Part shown: positions 10,858 to 22,271 of the stretch, one piece after another
How positions within the stretch are numbered: the stretch's first letter is position 1
Layout of the letters: every line of letters starts with the position of its first letter
Assembly: GCF_020085105.1 (NCBI RefSeq)
Contig: NC_058056.1
Coordinates: 16,859,429 to 16,923,428 of the forward strand
Direction of reading: 5' to 3'
DNA length: 64,000 nucleotides
From: Siniperca chuatsi
Taxonomy: Eukaryota > Chordata > Actinopteri > Centrarchiformes > Sinipercidae
Notes under the pieces: model-generated
What the model saw: the letters and a program-made list of their open reading frames with translations, nothing else
The model's database searches: none
Told to the model about the DNA's origin: nothing
Position numbers and translations under genes: made by a program

Positions 10858-13800
10858 ATGGCTGCCAGCACCGCAGCCACGACTCTCCTGCCTCCAGTGA
10901 AGAGCGTGGTGGTGTATAGGAATGGAGACCCCTTCTACAATGGACGGAGGTTTGTGGTCAACCAGCGACAGGTAGCCACCATGGAGGCCTTTCTGAATGA
11001 AGTGACCCAGAGCATCGGTGCTTCACTTGCCATCAGGACTCTGTACACCCCCAGACAGGGCCACAGGGTCTCAGACCTCCAGGACCTTCAGACAGGAGCC
11101 CAGTATGTTGCTGCTGGCTTTGAAAGGTTCAAGAAACTGGAGTGAGTACAAAAGCCATTTACTGCACTGATATTAAGGCTCATTTTAATGTACAGTTCCT
11201 CTAATAGGAGGTTGAATGATGAAAAATGAATTTAGAATAAATACTTTTTGGTGTTTTGAAAAGAAATGAAGAGTTGTTGGAAGGTTTTTCTTTATCATGT
11301 CCGTTGTCATGTATAGTTACCTGAACACAGGAGCGAAAAAGCTGCCCGCTGCCCGTGAAGAAACCCAGGTAGGCTTTTATTTTCTCATGTGGACAGCTTG
11401 CTTTTAATGCCAACAGCACAGTCCAGCACTCATTAATCCCAGTCTAACCAGGAGGAATGCACCAGGCCGCACTGTACTCATATCAAGTTAATCCATTTGA
11501 ACTCCTGCCAAGTCAAATATGAAAATGACTGCAGGATTTTCCATTACAGAGACAAGCTGATATTTGCCTATAAATGTGACGATACTTTGTTATGTTAGCA
11601 TTAGTTAGATTAGATGCACTTTGTGTGTGTGTGCACAGGTCACCCTTTGTACGTACCCTCCCACTGTTGTCACTGGTTGTCATGTAAATTACCGGAAACA
11701 ATGGGCTAATGATTGTGCTGTCCATCAAACAGTCACTCAGGCCTTGCAGGGTGCCCTTTTAAGGCTCCTGTGTGACATTAGATTCCGTAATTACAGCTGG
11801 ATATCGTCAGAGATCAGAAATGCAGAGAGTATATCAGAGGTTGTGACTGTTTTCAACAAGAAAGTTCTCTGAATGACTCTGAACTCAACTCTTTTCTCTT
11901 TAGCTGTTTGAATTGAAACATTCTGTACACTGAAAGGCAGGCAGGGCATAGTGATGATGATGATGGCAGTATTATGCAGGCAGAAGCTCTATTAACATTC
12001 ACACAAAAATCATTTCAAAGCAACACACTCAGAGCCACTCATGCTGTCAAGTGCTCGCTTTGTATTCTTACCAGCTGGCAGGGGTGACCGCTTGGTTTTT
12101 CAGACACAGAGTTTGCTCTTAAGCCATCGGTGTTACTTTTCTGAAAAACATAAAAAAGGAGTGGAGAGTAATTGTGTGTGCCTTGGGTGTCTGCCATTTG
12201 GGAAGCTGAGTCTTTGGTACATGCCTGTGTTGTGGTTGCTATGGAGAAATGCAGGAAGTGTGTCTGTATGTGAGTTGTGTGTGATCCCGCTGGTGAAACA
12301 AAGAGTTGTGCTTCCACACAGTGTTATCAGGGCTATGTGCATGTTTGGGCAGGCCTAATGCTCATATCCACTGCCCCACGCCTCCTCCTCTGCTCAGAGA
12401 CACTGTAAATGCATTAAATGTCTGCCACTTCAAAGTAAAAACAATAAGGGAAGATTATCAATATCTGGTTTGTTCTGAGTTGATTGATTTAGTCCAGCTA
12501 CGTTATCAGAGGCAGAGACACGAACATTGGCTTCAGATTTCATTGATATGGGACGACATGGGTAACAGCTTTGGAGGACCCCTCAGATCAGACACGGCGT
12601 ATGGATGTGCCATTGGAGAAGTCTTTGAGTGACGTTGGTTTCCATGGCTACAGCACTTGAGCTGACATGAGCAGAATAGTTAGTCAGTCATTACACATTC
12701 GGGATAACTGCTTTTACTGTGATGGACATGCAGTGTAATTGATGTGCGGGACATGGATGACGTAAAACTGATGAGGGAATTTTCAATATTGCTGAGAAAA
12801 TTATAACATGATGTTTCGCAGTACCATGCATCTGATGTTCTGAATGTCTTCTGCAGGCCAAATTAACCCAGAGACCCAATGTCTCAGCCAAATGGAGGAA
12901 GTTTATACCTGTACCTTGCATTATACAGTGAGTTGGACATACTACATGCAGTCATACACACATAATTATCCTTAGTACATTTAGATACATTTTTTGAATG
13001 CACTATGAAAAATGCATTTCAAGGTTCAACCAAAGCTACTGTAATTTGAGGCTTCAGTAGTCTGACTTAGTCAAATTAAATGGGTATCTTCCAAATTTGC
13101 TCTGTTTTTAGTACAATTTTCGGTCGGTCGGACAGTCCGCCACTTTGGTCTAGATTGAGGTATCTCACACTACTGAACAGATTGAGATGCGAAATTTTGT
13201 ACAGACACTCGGGTCAAAGCTTTCACTTGTCCTGTGAAAAATCTCAACATACTACATCGATTGGCACAAATTTCGGTACAGATAGTCATGGTTACCAGAG
13301 GATAAATCCTACTGACTTTGGTGATCTCCTGACTTTCCCTCTGATGCATATTTCCACAGAACAAAGATGGTAGATTTTTTTTCCCCATCTCTTACATTGG
13401 AATAACATTAGGAAAGGATCTTGTCATGAACAATATAGACAGGAGGAACAATTACACCAATCAGCTTACATATGGGCATGTATTACTTAAGTATTATTTA
13501 AGACAGAATTTTAAAAATATTTTTAAAAATGTGAACCTATCCTTTCTGTTCAGTGTTTTCCGTAATGGAGATCTCCTGTGTCCACCATTCCGATTCATCA
13601 TTCCTCGCAGCATGCGGCAAGACCTGGAGCAGATCCTGAGTCTGGTCACAGAGAAGGTCAGCTTACGAACCGGAGCTGTACGCAGGTCAGTGACACTGAC
13701 ACATAGTCACATACATGTACACCCTGTGGAATATAAATAGAGAGAGAAATCTGGTAAATATCTCCCTAACCCCTGTGCTTTATCAGGTTGTGCTCTTTGG

Positions 13801-16227
13801 AAGGAGTGACTGTGTCCTCAGCTGTTGAGCTGGAGACTGGTCACTGCTATGTTGCCGTGGGAACCGAGAGGTTCAAGAAACTTCCATATGTGGAGCTGTT
13901 GGTCTCAAAAGCTACACAGAGGTATTGTTATGCAAGGTCCTCTGTGAGTGTGTGTAAAGCTGTGTGTATGTGCATCTGTGCTGGCTATTCTGCTTTCTAA
14001 AATAAAATAATGATTGTCAGACAAGAGAGAAGGTGAACAAAAAAAATACTGCGCACTTTCTTCACATTCCAGTGGTTTTCTTTATTTTGTAGATATTACC
14101 CAGGAAAGAGAAGGCTGTTAAGGAGAAATGAGGTACTGTCAGTTAATACTGTAATTTGCTCACTTTACTTTCATGTCTTAAAATACAGTCTTAGCATTAT
14201 TACTCTGCAGCCTGAAGTTCATTTGCAACATGTCAGGTCTGAGTGACAGCTGTCTTCTATGTGTCTTATGTGTTTCTCTTAGAACAGGAAAGCAGGACGT
14301 GGTCCAGAAGACCAGTACAGTGACTCAGCTCTCCTCGACTCCCCAGAGGTGAAAAAACAGTCCTCCACTGTCTTCTATTCATACTACAAGAGCTATATTG
14401 GGACTGTTATTTTGTTTGGTATATATTGCCTAACAGTCAATATACCAGCAGTATGACAAACTGTGCAGAGGGTATTTTAATGTAATACATTATACATGAA
14501 TTGACTTTTATTCAGTTATATCCCATGAATTTCAGTCAGATGGTCGGAGGGTGAAGTCGACAGGAGATGAAGCTGCAGCTCCAGCAGCCACACAGCAGAG
14601 GAGCAGGAGAGAAGGAGAAGACAAGACCTCTGCCTTCTTCGCCAGGCCGGTCAAGATCCGCAACAACAGACGACAGCCAAGACCACCCCTCAGCAATGGA
14701 ACTGGTTAGGACCCCCAACTTTCTACATCTAATTCTAAATCTAAATTCTTCACATTCACAATAAGTGTAATTAATTTTGTGTCAATCATCGTAGCAGCAG
14801 CAGCAGCTTTTTGATTTCTGTTTATTACAGTCCAGCCCAGCGTGTTTAAAAGAGCAGCACGGAAAAGAAGAGAGGAGGTACGAGGGGCCGAGGAGGTGCA
14901 CGAGGATGAAAACACAGCGATAGAGCTTCCTGTTGACCAGGTTAGCTTTACTATCCTCTCGGTTTCCTTTCAGCCTCACAACTGCATAGAACAATGCTAT
15001 AATTAAATATTAAAATATCACTGAAGCACGTAAATTTATTGCTGAAAATATATGTTTACAGCAGAGGTAAATCTGTCTCTCATTCTCTGTCTAAAGAGAG
15101 TTGCAGAAATAGTGGAGGATGAGGAACTAAACAACCAAAATGATCCTGTGCACAACACACAGCAGGTAGGCATAAATATAACAATTTTTCATGTGAATCT
15201 GGTGGCTCCGAATCAAAGTGAAGAAATAGGAAAAAACACCATCTGTCACATTCATTCATTCTTATGTACGGTGTAGGGCAATCTTTCTACATAACGGACA
15301 GACATTGAGGGTATAATTTAGAAAATGATGGATTCCAGAAAATGGATCCGTGATGGTCTGGATGAGAAATGAATTCATGTATGAATGCATTATGGTGCCC
15401 TTTCCTAGAATACAGTTGATAGTTAAAATATGAGTGATGTGACATATTTTCAAAAACGGCAACAGTCCATAAATTCCTGTGTTCTAATGCACAAACAGCC
15501 AATGTATTTTTCTCATTTGTGTACAAAGTGCAGTTATTTATTCATTGTCACAAACACATATGATACTGTATTCTGCATGTGGGAAAAAAACACATTAAAA
15601 CTTCTTCTCAAGAGACATGCACAAATTAAAAATAGTGAGCAGCACAATGAGGGAGAACACCCACACAAACATTTGCATAATTATAATACATTTGTTCTAA
15701 TAAAAAGGTTCAGTTTTCTCTTTGTGTATAAATGGGATCAGAATGTAATATACTATATCCTGTAAAAGGCACCTCCATCTGAGCAAGATGGTGTGAAACA
15801 GGAGGAAAATTCTGCTAGGACTGAGGGTTCTGCTGCGGAAACACTGGTACAGTACACACACACTACCAACTGCATATAACAATTTGTCGTAGCTTATATT
15901 CAGTAGTACTTGGACACAAAAATATAGTTGGCAATCAATGTGTGTCTTATTTCAAAAGGAGCCTGAGCTGAAGCAGACATTTTTAAAGTCAAGACCTTCG
16001 TCATCCACCTCTCAGGCAAAGAACAGGGAAGAAAAGGCAAGTTTACCCACCTCACATCATAAAACATGCATGGCAAGTTCTTGGCATCCCCATAACCAGG
16101 CCCAATGAAAGTGTGTGTTTGATTGCTTCTTCTTTTACACTGTTTTAATAATTTGCTCTAACAGAAGAGGCCACAGGACGCCCCATCGATTACAGTAGAA
16201 CAGAACCATCATCAGGAGGACTGGTGA
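10858..16227 (+). CDS. dcdc2b: Doublecortin domain-containing protein 2B
   Basis: Thirteen coding exons join in phase to 448 residues: 10858-11141, 11317-11368, 12857-12927, 13554-13685, 13787-13921, 14093-14132, 14283-14348, 14536-14704, 14831-14940, 15097-15165, 15769-15846, 15959-16036 and 16165-16227. Two doublecortin (microtubule-binding) domains are visible: the first at about residues 15-100 ([14 protein letters not shown], ending [13 protein letters not shown]), the second at about 134-220 ([12 protein letters not shown], ending [19 protein letters not shown]). The rest is a charged, Glu- and Lys-rich tail of short exons. The chosen Met gives an N-terminus like human [20 protein letters not shown]; an in-frame Met at 10774 is possible. 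Intron 12 begins GC (gcaagt, 16037) instead of GT. The position between iqcc and tmem234 matches human and distinguishes it from dcdc2. Likely an axonemal or ciliary microtubule protein, from the family. Confidence 0.94.
13100..13345 (-). repeat. Dispersed fish repeat in dcdc2b intron 3
   Basis: Contains phrases typical of a fish interspersed family: ccgccactttggtctagatt, cacaaatttcggtacagat and gactttggtgatctcctgac. The same family appears in the other orientation near 36115-36330 and 37535-37650. No coding content. Confidence 0.6.
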
Positions 16228-16773
16228 GCTCAGAAAAATCATCATCATAACAGTTTCACTACAGCCACGGGCACAGCAGATAACCCGGCGATTACTGCTT
16301 CTACAATGACCTATGCGGCTAATTGAAAGTTTGATTATATTGGTAGTACTTGGTACTTTACTACTACCAATTACTTTGGTAATGAGCCAAGTAACAACAT
16401 TAACTTATGTTGTAAGAGTCAAAAATGTGAACAGGCTCAGACAAAAGAAGAACAAACACTACAGGAGATGAACACACTCACATGCAAATCATAAGCTCAA
16501 GTAAACCAAACTCAAAAATGATCACACAGTCAAAACAACACTTTTCTGACATTATAAGCTGCCCAAAGGTAATGTTTGTTGTATTGTACACCTGTTTTAC
16601 TTGGAAAATTCTGATACAGATATTGTGTAGATGTTCAATGATGCAATTTATTCCTTATATATGTACATAAGAAACAATATTTTGGGACATTTTAAGCCTA
16701 AATTTATTTTGATTTGCAGGGATCAGTGATGGAGATCATAATGCAAAGAGTTGTGTTTTGCCAACAATTTAAT

Positions 16774-16779
16774 AATAAA
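16774..16779 (+). terminator. dcdc2b polyadenylation signal
   Basis: AATAAA about 550 bases after the dcdc2b stop; another lies near 16860 (gacaataaaaat). On the opposite strand 16703-16708 (tttatt) would serve tmem234, so the two 3'UTRs may overlap. Confidence 0.5.
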
Positions 16780-16869
16780 ATATCAGACATCACAAGCTGA
16801 ATAGATGCAACGATAACAAAGTCATCTGTACAGTGTTTGGTGTCAGTTAAATAATGTGACAATAAAAAT

Positions 16870-17633
16870 ATATATTACTATGTACATTACTGTTCTTCTT
16901 CATTACTGAAATCTGTACAACTTGTTCAGACATGTTTACAGTGCATGCAACAAGGTCACTGAATGTTAACAACTAAGTCCTTGTTACTCTTCACTCACAA
17001 AGAACTTTAGAAAATAACAGTGGTATATCTACCTCAGTAATACATCATGTATACAAGGCAGCAGGGGAAGAAGGAGGAGGAGAAGAAGTATAATATAAGT
17101 AAATGAAAAACAGCTGTATGCTCAAACTAACAGCAATTTGTCCTCTCCTGTGTCCTGCTTTTCCCCAAACACACACCACAGCGGACAGAAGGCAGCTGCA
17201 GTAAAATGCCACTGTAAAACCAGGAGGTTGGATCTAATTGGTCCATTTCAAACCCCAGCCCGTTTGTATGTGGTCTCTATAGCATTTATGCAGATGCCAG
17301 TCACATGGCTGGGCAGCAGAGTGCTTAAAAGTAAAAGTTAACAACCACCAACTTCTATGCAAGCGCCATAAATCTAGTCTAGCCTTGAGGTGAACCCTGC
17401 ATGAACCCACTTCCCCTTCAACTTGGTGTAAGAGTTTCTGGACAGGTCTTTTGAAGCTCACGCTGAGTTCATTTAGGCACAATTCTCCCACCAGAACCGT
17501 TGCTCTAAGGAGTTGCTGTCTGAATCTTAATTGCCCCCTCTAGTCCTGCTCCAACTCTGCTTTGGTCTTCTTTCCTGCCCTGCTAAGGAATCACTTGAAG
17601 GCACAGGAGAATTTGCTTTAATCCTGATCTCCG
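16870..17633. other. Convergent dcdc2b/tmem234 interval
   Basis: Noncoding sequence between the tail-to-tail genes. It probably holds the tmem234 3'UTR on the minus strand. I see no further gene and only a short purine-rich run near 17065-17090. Confidence 0.5.
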
Positions 17634-19885
17634 TTAGTGTACCACCTGAGTCATATTCTGTGTCCCAGTGTCTTTGTCATCAATGGAGCTTATACCACAG
17701 AGAGTGATGCCAGCCATGGTAAGGAACATTCCCGCTACATCCCCTGCAGAGAGTTAGGTGTGTGGGGGAAGATATGAAAGAAAATGAAAGTTAAAAAAAG
17801 CACACCCTAAAAGACAGAACACAACCAGTACAGTGTTTTTGAAAGGAGACGAGAAAGGCACAGGAGGGAATTAAATGCTCCATAATGCCTTGGCATGCCA
17901 GTAAAGTAATGTCTTGCTTATGTAACATTGCTGAATCGTTCCCTGAAATCTCTGAATGTGTGCCAGTAGTCTAATGTTTGATCCTGAAGCTTGTAGCATC
18001 CTCGATTTGTCCTTGTGGGTATCACTTGCTGTGCCGCTGCTCTGGTACTGAAAAGCAAGCTAATGTATGTGCATCACGAAAATGAGTCACTTACGTTTGC
18101 CTCCAAACTCTTCACCCAGTAACTTGCCAGTGAGCAGAGTGCAAAGAAAGGTGAGAGAGTTGGCCACAGGAACAGCAAGCGATAACTCTGGATAAGAAAA
18201 GTGGGGAAAATTGGATATAGTATTTGCTAACAAATGAACATAAAAACCTGTGTGTCCTGCTATGCACAGATGATGCCAATCTCTGCACAAAATGGAAAAT
18301 GACCAGAAGAGTAAGTTGTGCTCTTAATGAAGAATAATTTGTTTACATATAACCCAGTTCCAACGAGACCCATGTTTGTAAATCGATAGTTCACCTGCAC
18401 CATAGGCCTTTTTCACATTTTGACATGTTATAGCAGGAAAAGCACAGATGAAAATCATACAATTGTAATGATGGCTGAGTTCCATTTAGTGGCTTCAATT
18501 TCAGGTATTGGCATTGTGCATGCTGGCTCACTGTCACACTGTCATGAATTACTGGGACACATGAATACCACAGAGCCAATATTACTGTTACTGTTATTCG
18601 TAACGCCTAATAACAGTAACGTTTCTACCATGACAAATCATGTCTGCTGTGAAACAGGCCTACTGCACAAATAAGGTGTGGTGCAGAGTGGTTCCCTCCT
18701 GCTTTCTCCCACAATGAAAGTTATGCAGCATGTAGAGTTAACATTTTAGTACTAGTTTATAAAAATGTTCATAAGTTTATCTCATAAAGAGCAGCTATTC
18801 TAAAATGCATCTGTCTCTTTAAAAAGTATCAATAAAATGTGTGACTTCTGGGTGGGCAAGCAGCACATACACCTGAGCATATGGGCTGAGTGACAGAGCC
18901 TTGTCCCAGCAGACATTTTGGTTTGGCATAGCAGGAAAAGCACAGGTGTAAATAATAACATTAATGATGGCTGCATTGCATTTATGTTGGCCACTTCCAG
19001 GCCTCTAGGATTATGCCTGCTGGCACACTTAATGTAACTACTGAGCTATCATTAATGTTGTTAGCTACACCTGTGCTCTGCATGCATTGATGAGTTAAAA
19101 TAGCAGCTGTGAAAAGGTCTATTAACTTGTGTTACAACTGAACTCATTCTTCCCTGTAGAGGCTACCATCAGACAGTGACGATGTTGATTTCGAAGTGTG
19201 TGTCTCACCTGTGGTGGAAAGTGTATAATAATAGACCAAAGAGCCACTCTGGTTCAGAAGAAATGGCACCAGGTACTGGGCAGAAACATAAGGAAGGAGG
19301 ATCAATTGAAACCAATTGTAAGGAAAGGTAATAACTTCAAACATCCACACTGGCAAACAAGAACGAATCTCAGGATTTACCTTGAGGTTTAGGAAAAGAA
19401 ACTTGACCTCAGCCAATAGCTGTGAGACTCTGTTGGTCTTTGTCACATTTTCTATTCCCGTTGTGCCTCTCTTCAGGAAAGGGTTAGTGCAGCCCCACAG
19501 TACTGACACCAGCAGCAGACTCAGTAGCTCCACTGCAACACAGGACAATCACCTCATATTCTACTTATATATGCTGCTAATATTGTTATACAATCCATCT
19601 GTTTAACAATGACCAAGACCCGACAAAAACAAGGCAAACAGCAGAATAGTGCAGGTAGCACCTGAGCTATAAATACCGGTTGTTGCCGCTGATCATTTTT
19701 AGCTAGCTTACTTCCTTAGCATTAGCTCTATGATATTAGTTATATTTGGGTTGCTTCTGTGTTATTCGTGCTAAATATGAAGCAGATACTTAAGAATATA
19801 TATTCGACCTCAAAATACAAAAGCAATCTTTAAAATATTGTCGTGATTTGAGAGGATAAATTAGCCACTTACCTACGGTCACCAT
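17634..19885 (-). CDS. tmem234: Transmembrane protein 234
   Basis: Five coding exons read leftwards, 19885-19873, 19532-19381, 19275-19209, 18187-18095 and 17743-17634, join in phase to 144 residues (human 140). Four hydrophobic segments are visible: ELLSLLLVSVLWGCTNPFL near the N-terminus, FLLNQSGSLVYYYTL at about 60-74, LAVPVANSLTFLCTLLTG, and VAGMFLTMAGITLCGIS. The motifs QSGSLVYY, LAVPVANSL and GEEFGGK match human QCGSLLYY, LAVPICNSL and GEDIGGK. TMEM234 is a small multipass protein related to the drug/metabolite transporter (EamA-like) fold; its substrate is unknown. The first exon has only 13 coding bases. Its place after dcdc2b in opposite orientation matches human. Intron 3 contains two copies of a dispersed repeat. 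Confidence 0.95.
18395..18600 (+). repeat. Repeat copy A in tmem234 intron 3
   Basis: Shares atagcaggaaaagcacag, aatgatggctg and ttggcattgtgcatgctgg with 18885-19110. No open frame of note. Confidence 0.6.
18885..19110 (+). repeat. Repeat copy B in tmem234 intron 3
   Basis: Second, diverged copy in direct orientation (atagcaggaaaagcacagg, aatgatggctgcatt, tgctggcaca), ending near gctgtgaaaaggtctatt. It is either a tandem duplication or two insertions of one family. Confidence 0.6.
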
Positions 19886-20360
19886 CGTAATGTAAATAGT
19901 AACTGTGAAGTCGCGTTCAAGACTCTTCTTCAGCTCAGTTACTAGTGAACATTATTTAAATGGCCAGATTAATAAACACTTTCAAACCTATTTATTCATT
20001 AAAGTTATCCCAGGACTTAAAATGAATTAAAACGAAATCCAAGCACCGAACGATCTTTTGGACGACAGTCTCACTTGTAAACTGCAGGGTTTTGCAACCT
20101 TTCTTGCCATCTTGAATGCAGCTCCGGGTTTTTTCCAATGTTATGGTATCAAAGGGTACCAGCTGAGGGCGCAATAACTTGTTCAAAAATAACTCAACAA
20201 TACCGTATTTAGGATTCTGCAACATTCACCTCACTCTTTTGTTTTCTTGTTTCATTTGCTCACTCTAAGCCTCTGAGGTTTCATATGACTTTAAACTTCC
20301 TTTCAACTTCATATTATTTCATCCTCTGTACAAATGACAGACAGGTCAGCCGCAATTAGA
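19886..20360 (-). promoter_or_regulatory. tmem234 upstream region
   Basis: Intergenic DNA upstream of the tmem234 ATG, up to the probable 3' end of the ncmap-like gene. It presumably contains the tmem234 promoter. I see no TATA box or X-box. Confidence 0.35.
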
Positions 20361-20370
20361 AATATTACTT

Positions 20371-20376
20371 TTTATT
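20371..20376 (-). terminator. Possible distal polyadenylation signal of the ncmap-like gene
   Basis: tttatt on plus reads AATAAA on minus. It is the clearest signal downstream of the stop at 22272, but using it would give a 1.9-kb 3'UTR containing a TIR element. Confidence 0.4.
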
Positions 20377-20620
20377 TAAAGAACCACAAACATACAAATA
20401 CAGGGAGCAACAAAAATAAAGTGCAAAATCCTTTGGTGTCAAACTAAAAAGAATTTACATCAGCATGTTAGGCTGATACCCAGATGTTTCACAAAATATC
20501 TCTGTGGTCTCTTTGTTATACAACATTTAAAAAAACTGACAGACATTTTCTAGATTTCTTAAAAACTAATCTGAGTGAATCTGTGACCAGAAGACAAAGA
20601 CAGTATAATGCAAGGTTAAC

Positions 20621-21699
20621 CAGATTTAAGGAATAGGGTGAGTACTAACTGACACTAAATGGGACAACTGACTGAATCATCCCAATGCCCTAGCTCCCAA
20701 CTTGATGCAATTCTGTAAACATGAACCCCCTTACTACCACATACAGAAAAAATAAAGAGTAATCAGAGAATCGATTACTCCATCTCAAACACAATATGTC
20801 CTGAGAACACTTTTTTACAGGCGCTACTGGCAAAATGGGACACCTTATATTTTGATGTAAAAAAAAAAAAGAGAGAGAAATTGAAGAGTTTAAATAATTT
20901 CAACATTTTAATGTCTTCAAATAATGAAAATACAACAACACAATTAAGATACGTATGTGAAATATTAAGTTTAAGTTGTAAGTGTTTTAGGTTATTTATT
21001 TATTATTTTAAAAATATTTATATATTTAGTATCTATCAAAATACATGATAGGAGAACAAGTAAAGTAGCTAGGAATAGCTAGCTAGAGCTTATATTGGTG
21101 TGGTAATATTTTCTAAGTAGACTAGCTAAAGCACAGCTATGCTAGCTCTTCTTAACTTAGTTCCAGCAAGTTAGCTGATAACTTATTTAAGAGAAATTAT
21201 ATTTGATCCAGTTTAGAAAATTGATTTCTCTCAAGACAGCATGTATTTCGTGATCCTGAAAAACATTTTTTCCTGTCAAAATGACTAATAGCAGTGACAC
21301 ATTTTGACAGTAAGCAACTGGCCAAATGCGACACCATCAAAATGTACATTTTTCAAAAGGGTGAAAGGAGTATAGAATTGATTCATAGTAATTTTGATAC
21401 ACAATTACATCCCATTAAAAATGTATTGGAATAAAATAGTGAGTATTTGTTTTTAAATTTTTTAGAAACTTAACCATTACCAAACCATTTTTGTATCAAT
21501 ATTCTGTCATTTCACTTTCCATTGTGATTTTGGAATCACTGTCACTGCACGTGATGTTACCCCCACTTATATGACGTCATATTCATGTGACCTTTGGGTC
21601 ATTTTGTGTATTCCTTGAAAAGATATGCATTGCAAAGCTTAACGGCCCCAATTTGTCAGGTGTCCCAATTTAACAATACTCACCCTACTGTAAAATCTG
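20621..21699. mobile_element. Nonautonomous DNA transposon with imperfect inverted repeats
   Basis: The left end (cagatttaaggaatagggtg, then agtact...aaatgggacaac) and the reverse complement of the right end (cagattttacagtagggtg, then agtatt...aattgggacacc) match over about 45 bases. They frame about 1.1 kb with no transposase. The family is not identified. The element may have inserted in the 3'UTR of the ncmap-like gene. Confidence 0.65.
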
Positions 21700-22271
21700 C
21701 AATATCAATATATTTTCCTCAAACATACTGGCATCCATTTCACACTGAGTTAGCTTCTTTCATACTGTGTTTGTTTTCTCTGAAGTTTATACTAATTCTA
21801 CATCTACTCATGAACCTATGTGGTCCTCTTTAATACAGAAATGTACACACTTAAGATAAATGTTGTCAAGCCAATACAGTCTTTGGTACACATTATCTTC
21901 CTTGAATTTAGTAGTGATGGGACATCTGCAAATAGTACAAACAGTAAGAAACTTAAGGCATCTATACTCTGAACACTGTAGCCAAAAAGCAATTCTTCAC
22001 AGGAAAGTTTCAGTTTTCTGTCATGCAACATCCTTCATGCAATCTGTTGTGTCTGTTTACAATACCATTTTGTTCATGCTGTATATTTTGTACACCAAAA
22101 GGACATCTTGTTATCCATGTAGTCACTAGCAGTGGCTCAGTTAATGGAGACTGACAGTGACAACACTATCGTCACAGATTGAGTTTCCACAGGATTCAGT
22201 CAGGACACAGTATGTGGTCATGGACGAAGGCAACACATCAGTCAATGCCTGTTGTGAGACTAGACCACATG

